A stretch of DNA of 32,226 nt from Hydrogenophaga sp. (lineage in GTDB: Bacteria > Pseudomonadota > Gammaproteobacteria > Burkholderiales > Burkholderiaceae_C): contig NZ_JAUSOO010000010.1 in the NCBI RefSeq assembly GCF_030656115.1, forward strand, positions 1 to 32,226, in the 5' to 3' direction. The position numbers and the translations under genes are program-made. A model generated the notes under the pieces. That model did no database searches. It had not been told where the DNA came from and was given only the letters and a program-made list of their open reading frames with translations. Positions 22,146-30,856 of the stretch are shown in pieces (within the stretch, counting starts at the first letter, position 1; each line of letters opens with the position of its first letter).

Positions 22146-23906
22146 TCATTGGCAGACGAAACTGCTGGCTGTTTCCAGGCTGCCACTGCCCTTGTAGCGG
22201 GCCACTTTCGGGTAAGTGCAGAGTGGGCGTGTGCGATCGGCGGCCCAGCCGGCGGGCAGATCGGGGTTCACACCACCGGCGTTGCCTGCACCGCGCGCGC
22301 TGGCCACGATCTCGGCCGGGGCCACGCCTTTTTCGACCCAGTTCACCAGCGGGGTGAGCATGTCGAACTGGTCGGTGGCCGGGCCGCCCGAGCAGTGGCC
22401 CATGCCCGGAACGCGGTAGAAGCTGGCGAAGTTGTCGCCCGTGTTCTGCACCACGCCCTTGTACCAAGCCTCGCTGTCGTTGACCGAGAAGATCGAATCG
22501 CTGACGCCGTGGTAGACCATGATCTTGCCGCCGCGGTTGCGCAAGCCCTTCATGTTGGTGGCGTCAGGCGGCGTCATGAACGACATGGCCGACTCGGTGT
22601 AGGTCGTCGAGGTGCTTCGCATGGCCGCATAGAGGTCATCGATGTTGGTCGTCAGTGAGAAGGTCACCGGATTGAACGTGGCAGGGTCGGCCGGTGTGGG
22701 GTTGAAAATGATGCCGGTTGCGCCGGAGTCCAGATTCGTGGAGGCAAAGAACTCCCAGAATGCAATGCCCGAGCCCACAGGACTCCCGCCGGCCGCCACC
22801 GGGTTGGCGCCAGCGCTGAAACCAGGATCGAAGGGAAAGCTGGAATAGATCAAGGTGCCGTTGCTGGTCTTTGGGCCACTGAAGACCGTTTTCAACACGG
22901 ATTTCTGGTTGGCGCTGAGGCAAGTGCCATCGCGTCCGCCCAGGCAAGTCGGCAGATCGGCATCAGGATCGAACGCTGTCTGACATGCCGCCACGTCTTG
23001 CACCATGCCATCGGCTGCGCTGTCCAGCGCATCGCATTTCGCCAGAATCTTGGTGGCGACCAGTTGGCGCTCTGTATTGCTGAACGCGGTGGCCAGGTCA
23101 ATCTGGCTGGTGACCGGCGAGACGGTTGCCAGCGTTTCATACAGGCGCGCACCCGCCAGGTTGGCGGTGGCGGCCAGAGGCAGGTTGTAGCCCGGCGCAC
23201 CCGCCAGAATGCCGTCGTAGTCGGCAAAGTAACGCGCAGCGGCCACCATGGCATGGCGCCCGCCGTTGGAGCAGCCGGCGAAGTAGGAGCGATCGGGCCC
23301 CTTGCCGTAGGTGAGCTGGATGGCCTGCTTGGCCATGGGCGTGAGCTTGCCGACGGCTTGGTAGCCGTAATCCAGCCGTGCCTGCGGATCGACACCGAAG
23401 GCCGGCGTGGCGCCGCTGTGGCCGGCGTCGGAGCTGAGCACCGCAAAGCCCTGCGCCAGTGCATGGGTCAATGGGCCGCCGCCGGTGGAGCCGGTGGCCG
23501 TGACCACCGCGCCGTCGATGCCGCCGTTGCCCTGGTGCAGGAAGCGGCCGTTCCAGTTCTTGGGCAGGCGAACCTCGAAGCCAATGGCATAGGTCTGGCC
23601 ATCCACGGTGCTGGTGCGCTCGTGCATCTTGCCGGTGACGCGACAGTGTTCGGCCACCGCTTGTCCGCCCACCGTCAGGACGCCGGCCGCCACGGTTTCA
23701 GCCAATGTGATCTGTGTGTTGGCCAACCCCGCGAACGCGGTCTGCAGGCTGGCGCAGTCGCCTGTGAAGGCGGCGCTGGTGGCTGCCGCCAGTTGGGGGA
23801 TCGTGGGGGTCACAGGCAGCGTATCGCCACCGCCGCAGGCCACCAGCAGGGTGGTTGCAGCCAGTGCGACGCTGGAGCGCACGGGATGTGCGGAACGTAA
23901 GGGCAT
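22146..23906 (-). CDS. Tannase/feruloyl esterase family lipoprotein
   Basis: A 586-residue secreted serine esterase. The signal ends in a lipobox LVAC with C24, so a lipid-anchored protein is predicted. LPKNWNGRFLHQGNGG (about 114-129) is the oxyanion-side signature. C212-S213 in GCSNGG is the nucleophile with its disulfide cysteine, a D in VSDSIFSVND is the acid, and the late GMGHCSGG supplies the His and second Cys, giving the CS-D-HC pattern of the tannase family. A large lid insert separates them. Family substrates are aromatic esters such as gallates, ferulates or MHET. A divergent MarR regulator of the kind that responds to aromatics is next door. The true substrate is unknown. Confidence 0.9.
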   Translation of the reverse strand: MPLRSAHPVRSSVALAATTLLVACGGGDTLPVTPTIPQLAAATSAAFTGDCASLQTAFAGLANTQITLAETVAAGVLTVGGQAVAEHCRVTGKMHERTSTVDGQTYAIGFEVRLPKNWNGRFLHQGNGGIDGAVVTATGSTGGGPLTHALAQGFAVLSSDAGHSGATPAFGVDPQARLDYGYQAVGKLTPMAKQAIQLTYGKGPDRSYFAGCSNGGRHAMVAAARYFADYDGILAGAPGYNLPLAATANLAGARLYETLATVSPVTSQIDLATAFSNTERQLVATKILAKCDALDSAADGMVQDVAACQTAFDPDADLPTCLGGRDGTCLSANQKSVLKTVFSGPKTSNGTLIYSSFPFDPGFSAGANPVAAGGSPVGSGIAFWEFFASTNLDSGATGIIFNPTPADPATFNPVTFSLTTNIDDLYAAMRSTSTTYTESAMSFMTPPDATNMKGLRNRGGKIMVYHGVSDSIFSVNDSEAWYKGVVQNTGDNFASFYRVPGMGHCSGGPATDQFDMLTPLVNWVEKGVAPAEIVASARGAGNAGGVNPDLPAGWAADRTRPLCTYPKVARYKGSGSLETASSFVCQ

Positions 23907-23968
23907 GGTGTCTCCTCGGAAGGAATGGGTTTCATGGCCGCGAATGCCGCGGTGCTCTGATGGCGAAA

Positions 23969-23985
23969 TTAGTTTATCGAATTAA
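23969..23985. promoter_or_regulatory. Candidate MarR operator
   Basis: In the 185-bp divergent gap, TTAGTT (23969-23974) and AATTAA (23980-23985) form an imperfect 17-bp inverted repeat in the only AT-rich patch. On the minus strand TTTACC with a 17-base gap to TTAATT could be the esterase promoter overlapping it. Both calls are weak. Confidence 0.35.
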
Positions 23986-24091
23986 GTAAAAAAGAGGATG
24001 AGGGTAAATCCGAGTCGCGCCCCTACAGCCATCCAGTGCGGGTCTGTGAGCCAGCCATGGGCCGTGGTCCATCCGGTTTCATAATGAACGC

Positions 24092-24580
24092 ATGAAACAC
24101 CCAGAGTCCAGCACCAGCAAAGCCAGTCAGACACCCAGAGCACGGTTGGAAGAAGGCGCGCTGCGCCAGTTGCTGGGGTACCAGCTGGCGCAGGCCAGCA
24201 TCGTCACCAATGGCGCCTTCAGCCAGCAGGTGGCCAAGGCATTCGGACTGGGCAAAGTGGAGTTCACATTGCTTTATTTGGTGAAGCAAAATGCCTCGGT
24301 CACCGCTTCCCGGCTGGCGCGCGCCCTGAACGTCACCATGCCCGCCATCACGGTGTGGATGGTCAAGCTGGAGCAGCGGGGCCTGGTGTCGCGCGAGCGC
24401 AGCGCCACCGACGGCCGTTCGCAGCACTTTGGTGTCACGCCCGAAGGTTCTGTCCTGGTGTCGCGCGGGATGGAGGCCTTGCTGGACGCTGAAAACCAGG
24501 CGCTCGGTCACCTCTCGGCGGCGGAGCAAGCGATGCTGCTGGAGTTGCTTCACAAGGTGGCCTTGCACCGCCCCGCCTGA
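24092..24580 (+). CDS. MarR-family transcriptional regulator
   Basis: A 162-residue winged-helix regulator. The DNA-binding part covers about residues 55-120: LLYLVKQNASVTASRLARAL, the recognition helix region NVTMPAITVWMVKLEQRGLV, and the wing SRERSATDGRSQHFGVT. The C-terminal helix is for dimerisation. The DGRS motif is a MarR family hallmark. It is transcribed away from the tannase-family esterase across a short gap, so it probably represses that gene and itself until an aromatic ligand binds; this is inferred from position. Confidence 0.9.
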   Translation: MKHPESSTSKASQTPRARLEEGALRQLLGYQLAQASIVTNGAFSQQVAKAFGLGKVEFTLLYLVKQNASVTASRLARALNVTMPAITVWMVKLEQRGLVSRERSATDGRSQHFGVTPEGSVLVSRGMEALLDAENQALGHLSAAEQAMLLELLHKVALHRPA

Positions 24581-24839
24581 GAGACTGACTTCACCGGCTC
24601 TACCCGGGGCGGGGCGGCCCTGCAGGCCGAGGCCCACGCCCGCCTGCGGTTCGCTGAGCGCGCGACGTGTGCCAGCGCGGTGGGGCCCATCGTCCGTGGG
24701 TCCGCCAGCGCACAGACGGACCCGGTTTCCCTGGTTAAGGTCCTCCCATGCACCGTGTCGTCGGCGCGCCGCAGCCATTGCGCACGCCAGACGCCCTGGC
24801 GCCTGTTCATCTCTTCTTTCTGCCACACCTGGGGCTCCC

Positions 24840-25409
24840 ATGAAAACACGCACACCCTTTCTTTTTCTGACCGTTGGCCTGGCGGCTGCGTTGGCTGTGG
24901 GCTGCAACAAAGCCATAGAAGCACCGCCCGCCGTGGTGCCCGACATCACCTTGGGCACCCAGGTGGACGACACCGTGATCACCTCCGGTGTTCGATCGGC
25001 GCTGATGTCCGACGACCTGGTCAAAAGCATGGATCTGCAGGTGGAGACCCGCAAGGGTGTGGTGAAACTCAGCGGCTTTGTGGACAGCCAAGGGCAGATC
25101 GATCAGGCGGTGGCTGTTGCGCTCAGCGTGGCGGGGGTGACCGAGGTTGAAAACGGCATCAGCCTCAAGGGTGTCCCGACCACCGTGGGTGAAAAAATTG
25201 ACGACACCGTGGTCACCACCCGCGTGAAAACGGCGTTGCTGGCCGACCCCGATATCAAGAGTTTTGACATCAGTGTGCTCACCTTCAACGGCGAAGTGCA
25301 GCTCAGCGGTTTCGTGAACAACCAGGGCCAGATCGACCAGGCTGTGCGCATTGCCAGCGCGACCGAAGGCGCGACGGGTGTCAAAAACGAGCTGACGATC
25401 AAGCAATAA
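24840..25409 (+). CDS. Two-BON-domain lipoprotein (OsmY-like)
   Basis: A 189-residue envelope protein. The lipoprotein signal ends in AVGC (C22). Two BON domains follow, about 45-110 and 120-187, each with the pattern of a helix (VRSALMSDD / VKTALLADP), a strand, then GVVKLSGFV or GEVQLSGFV and DQAV. Such proteins bind phospholipid surfaces and often respond to osmotic or envelope stress. ATG 24840 is chosen because the long upstream open frame has no family features. About 260 bp between the MarR gene and this start hold no recognisable gene. A ferritin-like gene follows by 57 bp. Confidence 0.88.
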   Translation: MKTRTPFLFLTVGLAAALAVGCNKAIEAPPAVVPDITLGTQVDDTVITSGVRSALMSDDLVKSMDLQVETRKGVVKLSGFVDSQGQIDQAVAVALSVAGVTEVENGISLKGVPTTVGEKIDDTVVTTRVKTALLADPDIKSFDISVLTFNGEVQLSGFVNNQGQIDQAVRIASATEGATGVKNELTIKQ

Positions 25410-25466
25410 AACCCGCGAACGAAACCCGCGCTCTTATCCGCCAAACCGTTGCAAGGAACCCACCCC

Positions 25467-26006
25467 ATGACACAGCACACCCTCACCGACGTGGCCACCC
25501 TGCGCGAGCAGGCCCGCAAGCACCTCGGACGCGGCGCCGTCACCGCCGGCTACAGCGCCGACCGCAGCCGCGTGCTCAAGATGCTGAACGAAGCGCTGGC
25601 CACCGAAATCGTGTGCGTGTTGCGCTACCGGCGCCACCATTTCATGGCGCGCGGCATCCACGGCCAGAGCGTGGGCGCAGAATTTCTGGTTCATTCGATC
25701 GAAGAGCAAGGCCATGCCGACCAGCTCGCCGCACGCATCGTGCAATTGGGTGGCGAGCCCGACTTTTCGCCCGACAGCCTGAGCGCCCGCAGCCATGCCG
25801 AATACGTGGCTGGCGAAACGCTGGTGGAAATGATCCAGGAAAACCTGGTGGCCGAACGCATCGCCATTGACAGCTACCGCGACATGATCCAGTACCTGGG
25901 CAGCGACGACCCCACCACCAGCGTGCTGCTCAAGCAGATCCTGGCGGTGGAAGAAGAGCATGCCGACGAACTGGCCGACCTGCTCGAAGGCCTGCCGAAC
26001 ACCTGA
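25467..26006 (+). CDS. Ferritin-like (bacterioferritin-type) protein
   Basis: A 179-residue four-helix-bundle protein. Likely di-iron ligands are E47 (ALATEIV), E80 and H83 (EEQGH), E130 (NLVAERI), and E164 with H165 (EEEHADE), giving the two ExxH-type sites of bacterioferritin-like proteins. The helix order and length fit the ferritin-like DUF group close to bacterioferritin. ATG 25467 has AAGGA nine bases upstream; a TTG at 25449 is an alternative. It probably handles iron or protects against peroxide. A hairpin terminator follows. No heme-binding Met can be assigned with confidence. Confidence 0.85.
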   Translation: MTQHTLTDVATLREQARKHLGRGAVTAGYSADRSRVLKMLNEALATEIVCVLRYRRHHFMARGIHGQSVGAEFLVHSIEEQGHADQLAARIVQLGGEPDFSPDSLSARSHAEYVAGETLVEMIQENLVAERIAIDSYRDMIQYLGSDDPTTSVLLKQILAVEEEHADELADLLEGLPNT

Positions 26007-26019
26007 GCCCAGAGCCCGA

Positions 26020-26047
26020 AGGGTTGCGCTGCGCAACCCTGGGTTTT
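26020..26047 (+). terminator. Terminator after the ferritin-like gene
   Basis: Perfect 8-bp arms 26020-26027 and 26033-26040 around a 5-base loop are followed by GGG and four T residues. It lies 14 bases after the stop codon and well before the sugar dehydrogenase start. Confidence 0.7.
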
Positions 26048-26122
26048 GGTCGGAGGTTTCTCGGGAACCTGGCGCACACGGGCGCATCCAGTGATCATCT
26101 GTTCACACACACGGAGACGCCC

Positions 26123-27280
26123 ATGCCCAAGCCACCCGCCGCAGCCACCCACCAGCCCCGCAAACCCCTGGCGCGTGCCTTCGCCGCTGCGCTGGTCGGC
26201 GCACTGGCCTGGGGCACCGCGCTGGCGCAGGCCAGCCGCGTGACCACCGAGGTGGTGGCCAGCGGCCTGCAAAACCCCTGGGCCGTGGCCTTTCTGGGCG
26301 ACGGCCGCATGCTGGTGACCGAGCGGCCCGGGCGCCTGCGCGTGGTGGGGCCCAACGGCACGCTGGGTGAGCCCGTGGCCGGTGTGCCCAAGGTGGACGC
26401 AGTGGGGCAGGGCGGCTTGCTGGACCTCATCACCGACCGCGACTTTGCGCGCAACCGGGTGCTGTATTTCTGCTTTTCCGAGCCCGCAGCCCAAGGCGCA
26501 GGCAACTCCACGGCGCTGGCCTCGGCCCGCCTGTCGGCCGACGCCACCCGGCTTGAAAACGTCCAGGTCATCTTCAGCCAGCAGCCCAAGGTCAGCAGCC
26601 GGCTGCACTTTGGCTGCCGCTTGGTGCAAGCGGCCGATGGCAGCCTGTTTTTAACGCTGGGCGACCGCTATCACCGCATGAACGACGCCCAGACGCTGGA
26701 CAACCACCACGGCAAGGTGGTGCGGGTGCGGCCCGATGGCAGTGCCCACCCCGACAACCCATTTCGCAACCGCCCCGGTGCCCTGCCCGAAATCTGGAGC
26801 CTGGGCCACCGCAACCCGCAAGGCGCCACGCTCGGGCCCGACGGCCGTCTGTGGACCAGCGAGCACGGGCCGCAGGGCGGCGACGAAATCAACCGACCCG
26901 AGGCCGGTAAAAACTACGGCTGGCCCGTCATCACCTACGGCGAAAACTACGGCGGCGGCGCCATTGGCCAGGGCCTGACGGAAAAGCCCGGCATGGAACA
27001 ACCGCTGCACCAATGGACACCGTCCATCGCCCCGGCGGGCATGGCCTTTGTCACCAGCGAACGTTACGGCAAAGCCTGGCAAGGCAGCTTGCTGGTGGGC
27101 GCGCTCAAGTTTCGCTACCTGGCGCGGCTGGAGCTGGACGGCACCCGCGTGGTGAAAGAAGACAAGCTGCTGCCCGACCTGGGCCAGCGCGTGCGCGACG
27201 TGCGCGAGGGCCCCGACGGCTTCATCTATGTGCTGACCGACGACCGCAACGGCCAGTTGCTGCGCCTGCTGCCCCGGTAA
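26123..27280 (+). CDS. PQQ-type sugar dehydrogenase (soluble aldose dehydrogenase, YliI-like)
   Basis: A 385-residue exported six-bladed beta-propeller. The signal peptide ends near TALAQA (about residue 36). Typical blade motifs are NPWAVAFLGDGRMLVTER, SRLHFGCRL, LFLTLGDRYHRMNDAQ, NHHGKVVRV, LGHRNPQG, SEHGPQGGDEINR and GKNYGWPVITYGENY. These match the soluble glucose/aldose dehydrogenase family that uses pyrroloquinoline quinone in the periplasm. No PQQ-synthesis genes lie in the window. ATG 26123 follows GGAG by 6 bases. It is an isolated gene. Confidence 0.92.
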   Translation: MPKPPAAATHQPRKPLARAFAAALVGALAWGTALAQASRVTTEVVASGLQNPWAVAFLGDGRMLVTERPGRLRVVGPNGTLGEPVAGVPKVDAVGQGGLLDLITDRDFARNRVLYFCFSEPAAQGAGNSTALASARLSADATRLENVQVIFSQQPKVSSRLHFGCRLVQAADGSLFLTLGDRYHRMNDAQTLDNHHGKVVRVRPDGSAHPDNPFRNRPGALPEIWSLGHRNPQGATLGPDGRLWTSEHGPQGGDEINRPEAGKNYGWPVITYGENYGGGAIGQGLTEKPGMEQPLHQWTPSIAPAGMAFVTSERYGKAWQGSLLVGALKFRYLARLELDGTRVVKEDKLLPDLGQRVRDVREGPDGFIYVLTDDRNGQLLRLLPR

Positions 27281-27471
27281 AACCCGCAGGGCCAGCCTGA
27301 AAGAAAAACGCCGGTGGTGCGACACACAGAGGCGTGCCCGACCACCGGGCGGCTGATGCACCCGACGACAGGCCGCGCTGAACAAATGCCTCGTGGTGCG
27401 CGCCTGCGGGGTGGCTGGTTCACCGTGGCCTAAACTACTCCCTGGTGTATCCCTACCGTCCCGTTCACCGC

Positions 27472-28863
27472 ATGCCCTCAAGCCCCCGCACACTGCTGCT
27501 CTTCAACTACGACTGGGACGCCGTCGGCCACCGCCGCGCTGGCGCCGCGCAAGGCATGGCCTTTGACGAAGCGGGTTTTGACCTGTTCTCGTTCCCCAGC
27601 AACGCCCGCCTGGCCTGGTTTGACATGGAGCGCTTTGTGCAGCGCCTGGCCCGCCAGGCCCCGGCCAGGGGCTGGACGGCGGTCACCTCCAACCACGAAC
27701 AATTTGGCGCCCTGGCCGCTGCTTTGCTGGCCGAGCGCATGGGCTGGCCCGGCACGCCCGTGGCCGCCATCCTGGCCTGCCAGCACAAACTGCACGCGCG
27801 CCAGGTGCTGCAGCGCGTCGCGCCCGAGGCCAATCTTGACTTCGCCTTGCTCGACGCCGAATACGGCGCGCCCATTCCCAGCGGCATTGCCTACCCGCGC
27901 TTTGTCAAACCGGTGAAGGCGGCTTTTTCGGTGCTGGCGCGCACCGTAGACAGCCATGCCGAACTGCACCGCCACACCCGTTTTGGCGCCTGGGAGCTGT
28001 GGGTCATTCGCCGCCTGGTGGAACCGTTTGAACGCATGGCGCAGCAGCGCCTGGGGCCGGGTCTGCCCAGCGCGCACCGCATGCTGCTGGAAGCGCCGGT
28101 GCAGGCCGACCAGTTCAACCTGGACGGCTATGCCTTTGGCGGTGACGTGCACGCCATCGGCGTGGTGGACGCGGTGATGTACCCCGGCACCCAGGCCTTC
28201 ATGCGCTTTGAACTGCCCAGCAAACTGCCGGCCAACGTGCAGGCCCGCGCGCTCGACGTGGCCCGGCGCTTTCTGCAAGCCGTGGGCTTTACCCACGGCC
28301 TGTTCAACATGGAATTTTTTTACGACGCCGCCACCGACCGGCTCACCGTGATCGAGTTCAACCCGCGCATGGCCGCGCAGTTTTCAGACCTGTACCTGCG
28401 CGTGCAGGGGCTGGACTTGCACGCCGTCTCGCTGGCGCTGGCCCACGGGCACAACCCGGCCAGCGTGGCGCGCACAGCGCCCACGGCGGGTGCCGCCGCC
28501 AGCTTTGTCTACCGCGTGTTCGACGCGCAACAACCCGTGACCATGCCCGACACCGCGCGCCAGCAAGCCCTGGCCCAAGCCTTTCCCGACGCGCTTCTGT
28601 TCGCCTACCCCAAGCCACGCGGCTCCATGGCGCGCGACTTCAAATGGCTCGGCAGCTACCGCTACGGCATCTTGCACCTGGGCGGGCGCGACACCGCCGA
28701 CCTGCACCAGCGCTGCACCACCGCCAGCGCGCTGCTGGGCTGGCCCGCCCCCTGCCCGGAACCTGCGACACCCCGCCTGGCTCTTACCGCCGTTCCCGCC
28801 CCGCAACAACCCCCGCAGCACCAGCCGCTTCCCGCGATGCCCACCACCGAGACCTCCCCATGA
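27472..28863 (+). CDS. ATP-grasp domain protein
   Basis: A 463-residue cytosolic protein with an ATP-grasp fold. The N-terminal third looks like a Rossmann-type pre-ATP-grasp domain (RTLLLFNYDWDAVG). Lysine-bearing IAYPRFVKPVKAAFS is the first nucleotide-binding segment. The metal-binding site appears in NMEFFYD and VIEFNPRMAAQFSDLY. Such enzymes join a carboxylate to an amine or thiol using ATP. The C-terminal 40 residues are Pro/Gln-rich. GTG 27445 is an alternative start; neither has a strong ribosome site. The stop overlaps the next start (ATGA), giving an operon with the YHS and patatin lipoproteins. The substrate is unknown. Confidence 0.83.
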   Translation: MPSSPRTLLLFNYDWDAVGHRRAGAAQGMAFDEAGFDLFSFPSNARLAWFDMERFVQRLARQAPARGWTAVTSNHEQFGALAAALLAERMGWPGTPVAAILACQHKLHARQVLQRVAPEANLDFALLDAEYGAPIPSGIAYPRFVKPVKAAFSVLARTVDSHAELHRHTRFGAWELWVIRRLVEPFERMAQQRLGPGLPSAHRMLLEAPVQADQFNLDGYAFGGDVHAIGVVDAVMYPGTQAFMRFELPSKLPANVQARALDVARRFLQAVGFTHGLFNMEFFYDAATDRLTVIEFNPRMAAQFSDLYLRVQGLDLHAVSLALAHGHNPASVARTAPTAGAAASFVYRVFDAQQPVTMPDTARQQALAQAFPDALLFAYPKPRGSMARDFKWLGSYRYGILHLGGRDTADLHQRCTTASALLGWPAPCPEPATPRLALTAVPAPQQPPQHQPLPAMPTTETSP

Positions 28864-29477
28864 ACACCTTCGCTCTTCACCACCTGCAACGCCCGCTGGT
28901 GGCCCTTTCGTTGTCGCTCGGTCTGCTGTCGCTCGCCGGTTGCAGCGCCATGTCGGCCCAAAACCCGTCGTCCGCGCTCAAACCCGTCAACGCGGTCGAG
29001 ATGCCGCCCGATGCGCGCGTCATGCTCCAAGGCGCCGACGTGGTGGCCTACTTCACCCAAAACACCTACGCGCAAGGCAACCCCGCCTTCAAAAGCAGCT
29101 ACGAAGGCGTGAGCTTTTACTTTGCCAGTGCCGAACACAAAGCCGCGTTTGACCAGGCGCCTGCGCGCTACCTGCCGCAGTACGGCGGCTACTGCGCCAA
29201 CGGCGTGGTCTATGGCATTCCGTGGGGTGGCGACGCCGACACCTGGAAACTGATCGACGGCAAGCTCTACATCTTTGGCGGCCAAGGCAGCAAAGACGCC
29301 TTTGAGCTGGATGAAAAAGCCAACCTCGCGCTCGCCGAAAAATACTGGAACGAAGAAGTCAAAGGCAGCAACAGCTTTGCGCAACGCGCCAAGCGCCTGG
29401 TGCTGCGCGTGCCGCACTACCAAAGCGGCGAAGCCCTGGCCAAAGCCGTGGCCGAAGCCAAAGCGCGCCAACCCTGA
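28860..29477 (+). CDS. YHS-domain lipoprotein
   Basis: A 205-residue envelope protein. The lipobox LAGC (C28) follows a hydrophobic signal. The YHS-like core covers about 55-125: VMLQGADVVAYFTQ, the FYFASAEHKAAF segment and YLPQYGGYCANG. This is the YHS (seleno)protein family, which is thought to handle metal or redox ligands. The C-terminal tail is charged and helical. The ATG overlaps the ATP-grasp stop codon, so translation is probably coupled. The patatin gene starts 22 bp downstream. Confidence 0.87.
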   Translation: MNTFALHHLQRPLVALSLSLGLLSLAGCSAMSAQNPSSALKPVNAVEMPPDARVMLQGADVVAYFTQNTYAQGNPAFKSSYEGVSFYFASAEHKAAFDQAPARYLPQYGGYCANGVVYGIPWGGDADTWKLIDGKLYIFGGQGSKDAFELDEKANLALAEKYWNEEVKGSNSFAQRAKRLVLRVPHYQSGEALAKAVAEAKARQP

Positions 29478-29499
29478 CACCACCACCACACCCGCCGCC

Positions 29500-30384
29500 A
29501 TGCCATTACCGCGCCGCCACTTCTTGCTGGCCGCTGGCGCGGCAGGCTTGGCGGGTTGCAGCTTCAGGCCCGACCAAGATCACAACGGCCCCGACGCACC
29601 GCGCGCCCAAGCCCTGCGCCAGCCGGTGCGCACCGCCTGGGTGTTCAGCTCGGGCGGGCCGCGCGGCTTCGTGCATGTGGGCGTGCTCAAAGCCCTGGAA
29701 GAACTCGGCCTGGTGCCCGACCTCATCGTCGGTGCCTCGGTCGGCGCGCTGGTGGGCAGCCTGTGCGCTTCAGGCCTGAGCGCCACCGAAATAGAAACCC
29801 TCGCGCTTGACGTGCAGCCGCTGGCGCTCGCCCGCATCGCCGTGGGTGCGGCCGAGCGCTTGAGCGGCACCGCCATCGCAGAACTGGTGCGCCAGCACAG
29901 CCGCGTGCAGCTGCTGGAGCGCATGCCCGTGCCCATGGCCTGTGTGGCAGCCCGCCGCACCGACGGCGTTGCCGTGGCCTTCACCGCGGGCGACGTGGGC
30001 CTGGCGGTGCAAGCGTCCAGCGCCATCGAAGGCCAGTTTGCGCCCGTGCGCATCCGTGGCCAGCAACACATAGACGCCGACTGGACCACGCCCCTGCCCG
30101 TGCGCGTGGCCCGGGCGCTGGGCGCGCAGCGCGTGCTGGCGGTAGACGCCACCGCCCACCTTGACCGCACCCCACCCGGCGCCGAACGCTACCGCGCAAG
30201 CGACCTGCGCAAACAAGCGTTGGTGCAAGCCGACGCACAACATGCCCACCTGCTGCTCAAGCCCGATTTCGGATACTGGGTCAGCCTGTCCCGCGAATTT
30301 CGGCAGCGGGCGATAGCAGCGGGCTACCAGGCGACGATGGCACAGGCGGCGGCGCTGCGGGTGTTGCATGTCGAGGTCGTGTGA
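29500..30384 (+). CDS. Patatin-like phospholipase lipoprotein
   Basis: A 294-residue lipid-anchored patatin. The N-terminus has arginines (LPRRHFLL) followed by an Ala-rich segment and lipobox LAGC (C20). SSGGPRGF at 50-57 is the oxyanion motif. S80 in GASVG is the nucleophile, and D192 in HIDAD is the likely catalytic Asp in place of the usual DG(G/A). The closing VRVARALGAQRVLAVDA strand fits the family. It likely cleaves phospholipid or other lipid esters in the envelope. It ends 1 bp from the convergent RES gene stop. Confidence 0.88.
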   Translation: MPLPRRHFLLAAGAAGLAGCSFRPDQDHNGPDAPRAQALRQPVRTAWVFSSGGPRGFVHVGVLKALEELGLVPDLIVGASVGALVGSLCASGLSATEIETLALDVQPLALARIAVGAAERLSGTAIAELVRQHSRVQLLERMPVPMACVAARRTDGVAVAFTAGDVGLAVQASSAIEGQFAPVRIRGQQHIDADWTTPLPVRVARALGAQRVLAVDATAHLDRTPPGAERYRASDLRKQALVQADAQHAHLLLKPDFGYWVSLSREFRQRAIAAGYQATMAQAAALRVLHVEVV

Positions 30385-30385
30385 T

Positions 30386-30856
30386 TTAGAACAGCCGCGG
30401 ATTGAATTTGAAGTCCGCATCTTCGACCACCACCCGGATTCCAGCGTAGTCCTGGTGCGCTGGATTGAGAAGAAGGTTCCGCTCTCGCGGCTCGACTGCA
30501 GACGGAATCCAAAGTCCCAGCGAGGCCCCGGACTTCAACCAGCGCAAGCCCACTTTCTGTGTGTAGGCCTCATCGTTGCGCCAGCGGGCCTCAAGTCCCA
30601 GATCGTTTTCGGCGTCCTGAGTGACCGACGTTGTTGGCAACTCCAATCGAATCAACGCCTGCATGATGGGGGCGACGCCGTTCGCGTGGACACGTTTTTC
30701 CAGTTGTGCCAGCGCGCGAGAAGAGCCTGCATAAACAACGGGCAGTCCGGTCGGCGGCGGCAGGTGCCACCGGCCCGGGCCAAGCGTTGAGCCATAGGGC
30801 AGCGCGGAGAGACGCAAATCCCCGTTGAAGCCAATTCTCCAAACCGCCAAGGTCAA
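30386..30856 (-). CDS. RES-domain toxin
   Basis: A 156-residue RES family protein. The N-terminal AVWRIG, then GPGRWH at 27-31, VVYAGSS with Y42, the LEKRVH helix carrying E53, and a late strand-rich part match the RES toxins, which degrade NAD or transfer ADP-ribose. A start at TTG 30856 overlaps the antitoxin stop by 3 bases (TTGA) and begins right at the domain, giving the usual family length. The longer frame to 30976 would read through the antitoxin end. Antitoxin-first order with tight coupling is typical of Xre-RES type II modules. Confidence 0.88.
   Translation of the reverse strand: MTLAVWRIGFNGDLRLSALPYGSTLGPGRWHLPPPTGLPVVYAGSSRALAQLEKRVHANGVAPIMQALIRLELPTTSVTQDAENDLGLEARWRNDEAYTQKVGLRWLKSGASLGLWIPSAVEPRERNLLLNPAHQDYAGIRVVVEDADFKFNPRLF

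Noticed and set aside
22998..23900. Plus-strand frame opposite the tannase-family esterase
   Set aside because: No domain; explained by codon bias of the esterase gene.
24429..24839. In-frame upstream extension of the BON-domain protein
   Set aside because: The added sequence overlaps the MarR gene and is Arg/Pro-rich; the lipoprotein signal at 24840 marks the true start.
27311..27348. Inverted repeat CCGGTGGT/ACCACCGG after the sugar dehydrogenase
   Set aside because: The 22-base spacer and lack of a T-tract make a terminator call too weak.
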